DNA of 64,000 nt, from the NCBI GenBank assembly GCA_038363925.1, contig JAQQWL010000007.1, positions 1 to 64,000 on the forward strand, written 5' to 3'. The stretch comes from Apiospora phragmitis (Eukaryota; Ascomycota; Sordariomycetes; Amphisphaeriales; Apiosporaceae). Positions 23,366 through 34,900 of the stretch are shown here, in pieces (positions within the stretch are counted from its first letter, which is position 1; the number at the start of each line of letters is the position of its first letter). The position numbers and the translations under genes were made by a program. The notes under the pieces are model-generated. The model did not search any database. It had not been told where the DNA came from and saw nothing but the letters and a program-made list of their open reading frames with translations.

Positions 23366-24708
23366 CTAGCATCGGCCCACGACGTGGTAAAGGCCTTCCA
23401 GATTGCCATCGTTGTTCTTGTAGGGAGTGCAGACTTCTCCGTGGACGTCCTTGCCATTGCAATGACCGGTACCTGTCCGCCCATACATATTAGCAAACAC
23501 TACTCGGGGGAGATGATGCTAGAAAAACGGACCTTTGCTGCACCGAAGATAGCCGGTAAAGGCGACATCGCCTTCCTCGCCGTCCTCGACATGAAAAATG
23601 CGTGACGTAGAGTCTTCCGTGGTCTCTGTCATATCAAAGCTGAGGCCCAGGCTTACGACATCGGCAAAGCCAAAGTTGAAAGATGTCGTGAAGGATACAG
23701 ACCTAGAAAACTCAATAGTGACATCACTCGGACCACGGACGCCTGTCGCCACGATTTGCGGGTGGTCTGCCGGCTTGGTGTAGTCCTCCCACGATGGGTC
23801 TGGGTGCCAATTGCCGTCACAGACGCCCTGCTTCCTCCTGTAGCACGGCATCACCGGATACGGGTTGCCTACCAACTGAGGGGGGGAGGACCGACCTCCT
23901 TGGGCGGGATGATGGTTCCGTTCCGCCCGATCATCTTCATGCTCAGCATGCCGCTTCCAGCTGCTTCCATGGTAAAGTCTTGGCCCCATTTGGTGGAACG
24001 CGTGGATGCACCTGCCTGGACACATTCGTCATGGTCGTTGCACCATTGAACCATGAAAGAGTCCTTAAGGCGGATCTTGGCACATTGGTTGGTTTTGCTA
24101 CAGCGAAAGGCGCCAGTTGACAAGCTCCCAGAGTGGCAGATGGTAGTGATGAGTCACATTGTGTGCAGAGCGGCGCCGCAGCCTGGGAAGCTGGTGACAG
24201 CGGGAGAATTGATGATGATCTGGTAATTCGACCATTCCGGCAGGTGAACGTCAATGTAGGCTTCATACTGTCTGGAAAGGAGGCACGAGTCAGCTCTTGC
24301 TACCTTCACACGATGCAGGTGGACTGGAATGTCGACTAACCCCGACTCTTTGTCAAAGTCCTGGTTCGTGAAAACGTCCTCGCTGTTGTATATCACGCAT
24401 TCGGGGTACTTGGGGCCGGCGCTGGCAATATTGACGGGGCAGTCCTCGCAAGCATCCTCCTTACAGAGAGAGAATGCTTCGTTGGGGAAAGGGCCGTCAT
24501 CGCACAAACACCTAGCAAGATTCATGAAGAGGGCAAGTGCGAGTAGCGCAGGGCGCAGAGTTGGTGATTGCGTGGTTGAAGAGTGAGGTAGAGGACAGGG
24601 GTTGAAAGGCAGTATTGATACGACGTAGTGGGAAGGGTATTGAAGTGATGAGATCAGGAGATAATCAGAGATGGTTTGGATTGCCGGGAAAGGGTATATT
24701 TGTAGCAA
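23366..24708 (-). CDS. Secreted cysteine-containing hypothetical protein
   Basis: Four exons on the minus strand: 24708-24341, 24271-24158, 24097-23533, 23472-23366, joined by GT-AG introns that keep phase (KESG-QYEAYID; ALHT-IKTNQCAK; RCSKG-TGHCNGKD). Recognisable order: hydrophobic leader LRPALLALALFMNLARC, CKEDACEDCPVNIASAGPKYPECVIY, INSPAVTSFPGCG, SFMVQWCNDHDECVQAGA, then RPSDVTIEFSRSVSFTTSF-type beta strands, FTGYLRCSKG, and the tail GEVCTPYKNNDGNLEGLYHV. This matches a family of unnamed secreted fungal proteins. The seven-base G run at 23880-23886 appears one base short, breaking the frame between GPPP and LVGNPYPV. The chosen ATG is the only one in frame upstream of the leader and gives an unusually long N-terminus, so the true start may lie in another exon. 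Confidence 0.65.
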
Positions 24709-25730
24709 CTCACTTTCACCGCCAACTATCCGACCACGTCCTTCTGTACATCACCATCGCTTCTCACCATCTCTCTCTCTATTTTCCCCCAAATAATGCT
24801 GCATCGCTCTTGGGACTCCTTTGATTGTGACTTGCAGCTGGTATCCCCGCTTCAGGCGAATGTAGTTCCCGACAAATGTTAGGCAGTGAGGATTCCCGTA
24901 TTTACTAAAATAGCATCTCGGTGGCGAGAAAGCATATTGAGTAGGTAGCAGTATTGCTTCAGGGGCAATGCCCTTGACCGTCGTCCCTCCCCTACCACCC
25001 GTAAGCGAGGGCGTCGCTGTTGCAAGTTGGGATGATGCCACAGAACCAAACCATATATCGTGATCGATCGATGTCCTTTATCTCCTCCGTAGGCTGGATA
25101 GCAATGTTTGTTCATCTTCCAAGGGCGACAGCAGTGCCTCGCTGGCGCATCATGAGCGTTGGGTCTGCGCTAGACACCGAGGAATTTTGTTTCACGTTGA
25201 CGATACGTATGTGTTGAATGACCACCGCGGTGAGTTCAAACCGATTTCCATATATAACTCTTGGCGTATACCTGCTTCGGATGAATTATTCTCGCGGTCA
25301 GTGCGGTTATCCCTTTGCGGCTGGTCCACCAATCACTGGCTGAATTGACCCCTCATGTTGGTAGTTATGGACGAGCCACTCGATCACCCCCTGCCGGGCA
25401 CGCTCATGTTGGTTGTCTGTACGGAAAGTGGACCAGTAAATCGCTGCCGAGCCCCTGACCGATTTCCAGTGCACTTTGGACCATTATGCTGTTTGTATAT
25501 GATCAGACAATGCCGCAGGCCAGCGTTGAATTAGGATTCCGAACCAAGCTATCGGTGCCAACAGAAATCCGCACCCCTAGGTCGGACTTTCTATACATGA
25601 GCAAATGTTTAGCAAATGTTTATAGAGTTCTCAAGCTCGTCCATGGTGTTCTATTAATAGCATCCGTAAGGTTGTAGACCATGAGGTATACCGAATCCCC
25701 TGTAGACTTGTAACGTACGATATTTAACTA
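24709..25730. other. Intergenic region up to transposon
   Basis: No gene supported. Composition drops to AT-rich at the TIR that begins at 25731. Confidence 0.4.
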
Positions 25731-27584
25731 ACGTATCCCACAAGCGAATGTCCCACATAAGCGAATATCCTATTCTTTTATACCCTTTTTAATAAAATAT
25801 AAGTTAATTTTATTATAACGTATTTAATATATTAAAATTAATCGGAATCCTTATCTTTAAATACTTCTATATTATTCTAATAAGTATGCGTATTATGCCC
25901 GGGCTCTCCGTAAATTTTATAACGTTATAAGCGTGTCTTAAACGTCTTTATATAATTATTTATTAACGTCCTTTTAAAACTATAAGTCTTTTTTAACTTA
26001 TATATAAAGTAATCCTCTATTTTATAGCCGTTTTTTTTCGTACGGCGGCGCCGGGCTAAGCATTTTATTTACCTTTCGAAGTGTCGCGTTCTTACTTTTT
26101 AAAAGAGTAACTTAATATATAATATACGTTATAACTTTTACGATCTAGTTAAAGCTAATTAAAATAAATATTAAAAAGCTATTTTAATACCGTATAATAC
26201 GGTTTCGAACGTATTCGGTTTAAGATTAAGCCTTAATCGAGTTATTTAAAGTTTTTAATTCTTAAGGAATAAATAGGTTAAAAAACGTCCCCGGAGGTAT
26301 TAAAATACGTAGCTTTATATCTAATTATGAAATAATATATTCCGAATTATACGGGACGAGTCCTATTTTTCGAAAGCCTCCTTATATATTCGAAACGGTA
26401 AAAGTCGCTTGGAACGCTTTTAAAAACGCTGGTAAGAAGTCCTCCTTTAAGATATAAGTAATATGCGCCCGTATAAAACATTTAATTTCTTTCCCGTACG
26501 CCTTTTTTAATGTACGAAAATAGCCGATATTAAGAGGTTAAAGCTTATATAATAAATAAGAAGGTATATAGAGTATAATAATCGAGTTCTTTTTATAATA
26601 AAGCTCGAAAGTTATCGAGTAGTAGCTTTCGTAGCCGTTTAAGATTAGGAAGCGATAACGACTTTTCATATAAGACCTGGTATATTAATTAAAGTATTAA
26701 ATCTAATCTTCGTCTTTTTTATTTATAATTTAGCTATTTTTAATAATTACGATTACCTAGTCTTTCGGTAATAAGCTGTTTTCGTATTAAAAAAAGAGTG
26801 CGTTTTTTTAATAAAGATAATATACGAAGGGATGGCGTAACCGTGTAATCCGACGCCTTAAATAATTATAACCTATTCTCGGTTCCTTTATTATATTACT
26901 TTAGGCCTTCCGCGTCGATTAGAAGTGGTTACGATTATTTCGAACGAGATTTAGCTTATAAAAAAGCCGGTCTCGTCGAAATTATAAATATCCTCCTTTT
27001 AAATCCCGTACTTATAAATTATATTCCGTACGAGGGTAAACTACGCGCGATACGCGTCGGGATCTTTATAAAAGACTCTTTAATAATCGATTCTTTAGTT
27101 AAAACGCGTCCGGAGGTCTAATTATTATCGTATAAAGTTAGAGGCTTAATTAATACCGACGCGTCCCGCGTTACGTAAGCTAAATAATCGATTTATTATA
27201 TCTTTTATACTACTTAGCCGGGGAAGAAACGATTACGTATTTAAATTAATAATATATCGAATAATCGTATCTTTTTTAGAATTTAAAAGCTTTTAAGAAT
27301 TCGTAAGTATTTCGTATTATATAGGTTAACTATTTCGTATTATATAGGTTAACTATTTCGTTTACGCTGTAAAGTTTTCGATAGGACGTAATAAATTAAT
27401 GCAGCCTTTTATACGCTTAAAGTTAAGTCTTCTTAAAACGCTTAAAGCGTTAGAATTATATTACTCTCTTTCTAAAGTTGTGGCATTTTCGGACGTAAAA
27501 GAATATAAAAAAAGGTTGAGGCTATAAGGAAATTTGTGAAAGTGGGACATTCGCTTGTGTGGGACATTCGCTTATGGGATACGT
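25731..27584. mobile_element. TA-flanked TIR DNA transposon, RIP-degraded (different family)
   Basis: About 1.85 kb. Left end ACGTATCCCACAAGCGAATG and right end, read inward, ACGTATCCCATAAGCGAATG, each followed by a second GCGAATGTCCCACA-type repeat. Flanked by TA at 25729-25730 and 27585-27586. The size, TIRs and TA duplication fit a Tc1/mariner-pogo element unrelated by TIR to the pair at 8411-12288. The interior is AT-rich with no open transposase, consistent with RIP. Confidence 0.78.
27308..27360. repeat. 23-base tandem duplication inside the transposon
   Basis: A 23-base unit beginning TATTTCGTATTATATAGG occurs at 27308-27330 and 27331-27353, with a seven-base partial third copy. Identical copies inside otherwise degraded sequence suggest a late slippage event. 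Confidence 0.8.
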
Positions 27585-27732
27585 TAACCGTCTTGTGGTG
27601 TTGGATGCTCGAGGGTTCGTACGGAAGGTTGTGGCGTGTTGGTGAAATGGCCTTGAACTGTCGTCAGGCCTCGATGGGGAGACACGTCACCTTAGCAAGA
27701 CATAGAGACTGCAGGCTCTCTGGGGCGTAATG

Positions 27733-27740
27733 TATAAATA
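27733..27740 (+). promoter_or_regulatory. TATA-like box of the small secreted protein gene
   Basis: TATAAATA about 90 bases upstream of the ATG at 27831, good core-promoter spacing. It lies only about 150 bases from the transposon edge. Assigned by match and position. Confidence 0.45.
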
Positions 27741-27830
27741 TGTGACCTTTGTCCATTTTTTGGGTTGCTGTGAGAACCAGTTTCATCATCAGACTCAATC
27801 CCTCATAAACCATCTACATCAGAATTCACC

Positions 27831-28337
27831 ATGCAGCTCGCTCTTGTCTCCCTTTTTGCACTGGCTGTTTCAGCCCGAGTGACCAGTGTTAGGAACAATT
27901 CGACGGCCACTCGAGGCACTTCTTTGAACCCGCGAGGTTCGTGGTGAGTCTCGAATATGACAGCACTATGTTCGATAACGAAAATTGACACGGTATATCA
28001 GGCTGCTCGAGTTCTCACGAGTTGGGTTGCCCTGGCGAGGGCGATGACTCAACATCCACTGGTGCCACGGCCGGTTCCGAGGATGACGAGATCTGGTGCA
28101 AATCCGTCTCAACATCTCACAACGCTGCCGCTAGCAACATCGGGAACATGGATGTCTGGCTGTACGCCGACTGGCACTGCGAGCACGAAGTTGCCCACGT
28201 TGGCAAGGATGGCTGCACTTCCATTCCACAGAGCGTAAGCTACTTTCGTCATCCGATACTGAGTCCGAACCGTGGCTAATTATGCAAAGTACGTTATCGA
28301 GGCTGTCCGCGTCTTGCCAAGAGAAGTAAGTGCGTGA
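27831..28337 (+). CDS. Small secreted cysteine-rich protein (effector-like)
   Basis: ATG at 27831 in CACCATGC context opens with a clear signal peptide, MQLALVSLFALAVSA. The first intron begins GTGAGT at 27944 and is best ended at CTCGAG|TTCTC (exon resumes near 28015), giving GSCSHELGCPGEGDD in phase. The mature protein carries Cys in CSHELGC, IWCKS, WHCEHE and DGCTS. A second GT-AG intron follows IPQS (about 28234-28289), and the last exon YVIEAVRVLPREVSA ends at TGA 28335-28337, about 130 residues in all. Small size, signal peptide, even cysteine spacing and position beside a transposon are typical of candidate effectors, but I recognise no family. The acceptor of intron 1 and the C-terminus are uncertain. 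Confidence 0.6.
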
Positions 28338-29441
28338 CGGATGCAGCGACTACGTGAAGCTGGGCTGGAATGGAACAATGGATATCATATGGGCAGGTTG
28401 CAACTATCGGGAAGGACTTGTATCCAGGTTAACACCGTCTCTCGTTTATTTTCATATGTGTCTTGAAGTCGAGCGGGTGTCACGGTCGCTGTACGCACCC
28501 GAGTAGGTTACTAAACATCAAGAAATCAAGCAATGTCTGCATAGCTAGTCTCCAGCCCAATCCTTGTGAAACCCTCTGTCAATACCGTGAGATCTAGGCC
28601 ATCAACGTTCGTCTTCAATCGCTCTATCGCGCAGCAGATCCCATCGCCCTCCTGCATAGGCCATGTGCTCCGCCTTTGGAGAAGCCTGGACATTCGAATC
28701 ACTGACATATTCACTGGTAATGGACGTGATGCAACGCAAACGCACACTTGCTTGCCATATGTTAGAGATAAATGCCAAGAGCCCCTTTTGCGGTCGGAGC
28801 TGTACTAGCCTCCGCTCTCTTTGGCAACACGTCCAGAGCGAGTCTAGCAGTGCCCAAGGTTTGTTTCTCATGGCTGAAAGGCAGTCACGAGACCAATGCG
28901 CACTGATGGTCCGTCAATGGATTTGAACGACTGTTGGAGTTGACGGTTTGGTGAAATGATGAATCAAAGACAATCTTCAAGAAAAAGAGTTGTTGGAGTC
29001 TACACTCTTATCCAATTGCCCGCATGTCAGCAAGCGAAAAACCACGTGCCAGGTGGTTGTCACGATTGACTCGGGCCAGGACGTTTCGGTAGCCCCGCTT
29101 CTGGGACCCCCGGCGACGCGCCATGGCCTGATGGACAGTTCTGGGTAAAATGATGGGCACCTCCGAGTAGACATCCCATACTTGCCTAACTGGGCAAGGA
29201 GGGAGCGTGTTATAACTTACTTTGCCGTCTAGCGAACCGCTTGACCTGAATGATCGCCGTGCGACCGTGGGCGTCCATGTAGCCACCATCATATGATGTG
29301 GGCTGACCGGGCACCTCTAGAGCGCACTTGTGCATCCACCTGGGGTCTGACCATCAGCTATATCTGCGATCCATCCAAAAGACAACCAACGAAAGAAAGA
29401 CACACTGAACTGATCACGGGTATCTGTTCACCACCAAACCC
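28338..29441. other. Intergenic region
   Basis: About 1.1 kb with no supportable gene. It probably includes the fumarate reductase promoter. Confidence 0.45.
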
Positions 29442-30995
29442 ATGTACCGAAGCCGCCGCCTGCTTCTCATCTTCTTGATTGGCATAGTCATCGCCGTCTT
29501 CAGCCTACACCACAGCAGCACCATCCTCGACCTCCTCAGCGTCCTCGTCAACTTCCGCGACTCGGAAGCCAGCCCCGCCGCCATGTCGTCCCCGCGGCCC
29601 GTCATCGTCGTCGGGTCTGGCCTGGCCGGTCTGTCGGCCGCCTACGAGGCCCTGCAGGCCGGCGCGCACGTGCACATGCTGGACCGCGCCCCGAAGCCCG
29701 GCGGCAACAGCATCAAGGCCTCGTCCGGCATTAACGGCGCCCACACCCGCTTCCAGAAGGCCGCCGGCATCGCCAAGGACGACGCCTTCTATGGCGACTC
29801 GGTGCGCTCGGCCGGGCGCCGGTTCTCCCAGGACCTCGCCAAGGTGGACCTCACGCGGCTCGTCAGCGCCTTGACTGACGGGTCCGAGGCCGCGGTCAGC
29901 TGGATCGCCGACGAGTTCGGCGTCGACCTGAGCGTCGTGGCCATCCTGGGCGGTCACACGGTGCCGCGGACGCACCGCGGGGCGGGCAAGCTCCCGCCGG
30001 GCGCTGCCATCGTGTCGGCCATGCAGCAGAAGCTGAACGCGAACCCGGGCTTCCAGCTGAGCAGCTTGGCCGAGGTGGTATCGCTCGCCGTGCGGGACAA
30101 AATCGTCACGGGCGTGCGCTACGTGCAGGACAAGCAGACGCACGACCTCGAAGGCGCCGTGGTCTTCGCGGCGGGCGGGTTCGCCGGCGACGCCACGGGG
30201 CTGTTGGCGAAATACCGGCCCGACCTAGCCGGCCTGCCTTCGACCAACGACGACCGGCCCGGATCGCACGGCATACTGGAAGCGGTCGGGGTCGAGTTCG
30301 TCGACATGACCAGCGTGCAGGTCCACCCCACCGGCTTCGTGGACCCCAAAGACCCCGGCGTCCGGTACAAGTTCCTGGCGGCCGAGGCGCTGCGGGGCGA
30401 GGGCGGCATCATGCTGACGGACGAGGACAAGAGGTTCGTCAACGAGCTCGACACGCGCGAGAAGGTCAGCGAGGCCATCATGAACATGCCGCACAGCAAA
30501 GAGAGCGGCGACAGCAGCCGGCAGTGGGACATCACGCTGCTCCTGGACCCCGGCGCCTGCGAGGCCACGGCGGGCCACCTGGGCTTCTACATGTGGAAGG
30601 GCCTGATGCAGAAGAAGAAGGTGAGCGAGCTCAGCCCGGCGGCCATTGAGGCCGTCGACCGGTATGCCGAGGCGGTGGCCAAGGGCACGGACGACGCCTT
30701 TGGGCGCACCAACTTTGGTCGTTGGCGTTTGCCCGCCGGCGAGGCGAACAGGGACGAGGAGGTCTGTGTCGGTAAGGTGACGCCCGTCACGCACTTCACC
30801 ATGGGCGGTGCGGCGTTCAACGACAAGGCCCAGCCTCTGAGGGCGGGAGTCAAGCCGGTCGAAGGGCTCTGGACGGCCGGCGAGATCACTGGTGGCATAC
30901 ATGGCGATAACCGGCTTGGGGGGTCATCACTGCTTGAATGTGTCGTGTTTGGTCGCGTTGCCGGGTCCGAGGCTGCCAAGTATGTGAAGCACTAA
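29442..30995 (+). CDS. FAD-dependent fumarate reductase (Osm1-like)
   Basis: Single-exon 517-residue gene, intact. An N-terminal hydrophobic segment (RRLLLIFLIGIVIAVFSL) could be a signal anchor or targeting sequence. The Rossmann FAD motif VIVVGSGLAGLSAAYEA follows at about residues 54-70, then KPGGNSIKASSGINGA, the substrate-side segment QVHPTGFVDP, the catalytic-type ALRGEGGIM, and the C-terminal FAD-binding GLWTAGEITGGIHGDNRLGG. This is the soluble flavocytochrome-like fumarate reductase family, which reduces fumarate to succinate to reoxidise FADH2/NADH under low oxygen. GC-rich codon use and no lesions contrast with the decayed neighbours. The start fits because an upstream stop is close and the ATG precedes the anchor. 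Confidence 0.93.
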   Translation: MYRSRRLLLIFLIGIVIAVFSLHHSSTILDLLSVLVNFRDSEASPAAMSSPRPVIVVGSGLAGLSAAYEALQAGAHVHMLDRAPKPGGNSIKASSGINGAHTRFQKAAGIAKDDAFYGDSVRSAGRRFSQDLAKVDLTRLVSALTDGSEAAVSWIADEFGVDLSVVAILGGHTVPRTHRGAGKLPPGAAIVSAMQQKLNANPGFQLSSLAEVVSLAVRDKIVTGVRYVQDKQTHDLEGAVVFAAGGFAGDATGLLAKYRPDLAGLPSTNDDRPGSHGILEAVGVEFVDMTSVQVHPTGFVDPKDPGVRYKFLAAEALRGEGGIMLTDEDKRFVNELDTREKVSEAIMNMPHSKESGDSSRQWDITLLLDPGACEATAGHLGFYMWKGLMQKKKVSELSPAAIEAVDRYAEAVAKGTDDAFGRTNFGRWRLPAGEANRDEEVCVGKVTPVTHFTMGGAAFNDKAQPLRAGVKPVEGLWTAGEITGGIHGDNRLGGSSLLECVVFGRVAGSEAAKYVKH

Positions 30996-31998
30996 ACATC
31001 ACGGCAGTCAACATTTAGGGATTAGCCAGCAATTGTTGACCAGTATAATAGTTCAAGAGGGTCTATGGTAGGTCGCAACGAAGCGCAGCACCGTAACTGC
31101 GATGCCGAGCGGTATGAACAGCAGCAGTACGACGAATTCCGCCAGCTCGGTAGAGCTCTTGTATAATTCACGTACCATCTTGGACAATTCTATAGCTTCG
31201 AAAATAGGCATGTGCTTGGGAAATGTTGAAAGTTGGAAAGCCGTAATTAGGAGTCGAAATTGCGAATGAACCCAGCCCATGACCTGTGAGATCTAAACTA
31301 CAACATATTTCGATACATGCTGTGCACTACAGTACATATGTTAGGAAAAGTCGCACCGAGCTGGAGCAATATCTGCCAATAGCTGATACCAAAAGTACCG
31401 GCAACAAGATGACAGGGATGCCTGTGAGTCGATTATGTGAGCGATCTGCAAGGAAACTCCCGTTGGCGATTACTTGGACGATTGCTTACTTTGTGTGACA
31501 ACCTTGATCGATAATTACCCCCGAATCCGGAAGGTTGTTCGCCGTTGATGACTCGTGGCTCGGTATGCATAAGATGGACCTTGTAAGACCCTTCGGGCGT
31601 ATATTTGCCTTGTCGAGCGATGGGTGCATTTGGTTGCATTATGCAGTTATATCAGTCCAGTCGATGGCAGGATTGCATACGTTCTGTATACTAAAGTACA
31701 AGTACTTAGCAGGGGGGGGGCTATCTTATGTCTATTGGAGTACTAGTTACCGCTGAAGATTCACTGGGTCATAATGCGAGACGTTCCGGCTTGACAGACA
31801 GTAAGCGAACCAAGCCCAGACTTCTGCGCCATCTCCCTACTGGACACACATGCAGGCGAAGGCCGTCATGAATGTGCACCTCATAGCCGGGATCGCAATC
31901 CTTCATGCTCACCATAGCCGAGATCGCAATTTTCCTTGCTATTGACATTTCTGGGTATTGGTTTATCGGCTTCAACGAATAAGTCTTCATCCAGCTCA
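30996..31998. other. Intergenic region with a possible membrane-protein fragment
   Basis: A 75-codon minus-strand open frame at 31280-31053 contains LAEFVVLLLFIPLGIAVTVL, a good transmembrane helix, and might be a remnant of a multi-pass protein. No other support. The rest is probably upstream region of the PKS. Confidence 0.35.
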
Positions 31999-34900
31999 AT
32001 GGCCTCCGTGTCGCAGGAAATTGCCATTATTGGCTCAGGCTGCCGGTTCCCAGGCGGTGCCGACTCCCCGTCGAAGCTGTGGGCTCTCCTCCGTGACCCA
32101 ACAGTTGTGGCTAGCCAAGTGCCAGCTCTCAGAGGCTACTATCAAGAGAAAGGAGGATATCATGGCCACACAAATGTCAAGGAGGCATATCTTTCTCTCT
32201 AACGAAGGCGAGAACAAACAATTCGATGCTGCCTTCCTTGGCATCAGTGCTCTAGAGGCAAGCGTTCTGGATCCGCAAATCCGACTACTTCTCGAGACCG
32301 TCTACGAGGCTCTCGAGGCTGGGGGGCAGACTATTGATCAGCTCAGGGGGACCAACACAGCTGTTTACGCAGGTCAAATAGTGAATGACTACGAGTTGCT
32401 CATGTACCGCGACCATGACAACTTAGGCAAGTACCACGCAACAGGGACGTCGAGGACGATGCTCTCGAACCGACTATCGTACTTCTTTGACTGGCAAGGC
32501 CCATCAATGACGATCGACACCGCATGTAGCTCCAGCTTGGTTGCACTTCATCTCGCCGTGGAGCAGTTGCGCTCAGAGCGCTTGAATGTGGCCGTGGTGG
32601 CAGGCTCCAACCTTATTCTCGACGCGGGTACCTTTATCGCAGAGACTAATATGCAGATGCTATCGCCCAATGGCCGATCCCGCATGTGGGATGCCGAGGC
32701 TGATGGGTACGCCCGTGGTGAGGGTGTTGCCGCCCTTGTGTTGAAGCCGCTTTCTGCAGAAAAAGCCGATGGAGATAACATCGAATGCATCATCCGCGGC
32801 ACCGCCGTTAATCAAGATGGTCGGACGCCTGGTCAGACCATGTAAGTTCAGACCGCAGCTGGGAATTTATCAACTCCAAGCTAACAAACCTTTCTTCTCC
32901 TGCAAAGGCCGAATGCCTCGGCACAAGCTCAGCTGATCAAGGACTGTTATCTGCGTGCCGGACTGAACCTTTCCGATCCTGCAGACCGTCCACACTACTT
33001 CGAGGCCCACGGAACAGGGACAAGGACTGGTGATCCAATTGAAGCGGAAGCTATCAAATCCGCCTTCTTTCCCGATAGCCAGATCTGTGGGAGCAGGATT
33101 CAGACCCCTCTACTCGTCGGCAGTATCAAGACGGTCGTTGGACACACAGAAGGGACGGCAGGTATAGCCGGTATTTTGAAAGCATCCCTCGCCCTACAAA
33201 ATTCTATCATTCCGCCGAATCTTTTATTTAAGAAGCTCAATCGTGCTATTGAACCTTTTTACCACGGCCTGCAGATTCCAACATCAGCCATGCCGTGGCC
33301 ATCAACAAGTAGCCACAGCCCACGGCGCGTGAGCGTCAACAGGTGAGAAAAGCCCCAAGTCTGTCCCAGAATAACACGTGTACTTATTTAGCTCGTAGCT
33401 TTGGATTTGGTGGGACGAATGCTCATGCCATTCTTGAGAGCTACGTACCGCATGATAAAAATACGCTCCAGGTCAAGACAACAATAGAGCCAGTCACTCT
33501 TCCCTTCGTGTTCTCTGCGGCATCGGAAGCATCACTGAGATTTTATCTGAACGAATTTTGCAAATTCTTGCGGACAAGTGAGGATGGCCTTAACCTCCGA
33601 GACATTACGTTCTCTTTGAGCGCTCGTCGTACGCGGTTTCCTGTTGCCATGGCCGTGGCCGCCTCCACACCCAGTGGTCTTTGTAAGAAGATCGAAGGGA
33701 GACTTCATGAAGCCCAAGCAGACGAAGACCATCTTATTGGCGTAAGGAATACAAGGAGCCATGAGACAAGTCCACAACGCCGCCAGCGGGTGCTCGGAGT
33801 ATTTACTGGCCAAGGGGCACAGTGGGCCCAGATGGGATGGGACCTAATCCAGGCATCCGCTGCTCCAAGGAAAACGATTGAACGCCTTCAAGCCAGACTT
33901 GATTCTCTCCCTCCGGGGGACCGCCCGTCGTGGTCGATCTTGGGTGAATTGGCCAAGGATGCTTCTTCCTCTCGAATAATGGATGCAGAGGTAAGCCAGA
34001 CTCTGTGCACAGCAGTCCAAATCATCCAGGTAGACCTCATCCGTGCTGCAGAGCTGGAGATGTCCGTGGTGGTTGGTCACTCCTCCGGTGAGATTGCAGC
34101 GGCGTATGCTGCGAATTTGATCACAGTCGAGGCCGCCGCTATCTGCATTGCATATTACCGAGGCTTATACGCAAAGGTTGCAAAAGGCACCAATGGCAAA
34201 TCTGGGGCAATGATGGTAGTTGCTACATCTCAACAGGATGCCGAAGAGCTTCTTCGATTTCCCGAGTTCGATGGTCGTGCTTGCATAGCAGCCGTCAATT
34301 CAGGGAATAGTGTGACGCTTTCTGGCGATCATGACGCGATTGAGGAGTTGCGGATTATCTTTAAAGATGAAGATAAATCAGTCAAAGTCCTCGAGGTCGA
34401 TACCGCGTATCATTCTCATCACATGAGGGCTGCCTCTTGCGAATATCTCAGGTCTTTGTTGGCGTTGAACCTCCAGATTGGCGGTGGCGGGCGAGTTGCT
34501 TGGGTCTCCAGCGTATATGGCTCCGTTTTCGATGGGTACGATCTGCTACACGCTTCCTATGGGAGAAAGAACTTGTGTCAACCTGTGCTATTCCTACAAG
34601 CCATGGAGTGCGCTTTTGCCTCTATGGGCCCGTTCGACCTCATTGTTGAACTAGGCCCGCACCCTGCGCTGAAAGGACCTACCCTCCAGATCGCAGAAGA
34701 GCAGACTTCATTGGGGTCTCCCTATACCAGTCTGTTCTCTCGAGGTACACCTAGTATTTTCTCATTCGCCAAAGGTTTAGGTTACGCCTGGACACATTTG
34801 GGTCCAGGCGCCATCAATCTATCAAGCTACGACCAACCCTAACCGGGATCCTCACATCCAGCGCGCCAGGAATCTTCAAAGCACTGCCAAAGTACGCTTG

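Noticed and set aside
24290..24321. A 32-base intron starting GTAGCAAG in the secreted protein gene
   Set aside because: Too short for a fungal intron; the GTTAGT donor at 24340 gives a 69-base intron and the correct phase.
29505..30902. Long minus-strand open frames over fumarate reductase
   Set aside because: Shadows produced by strong GC bias; no recognisable protein.
31053..31280. 75-codon open frame with one membrane helix
   Set aside because: A single hydrophobic segment is not enough to call a gene; no start context or neighbours support it.
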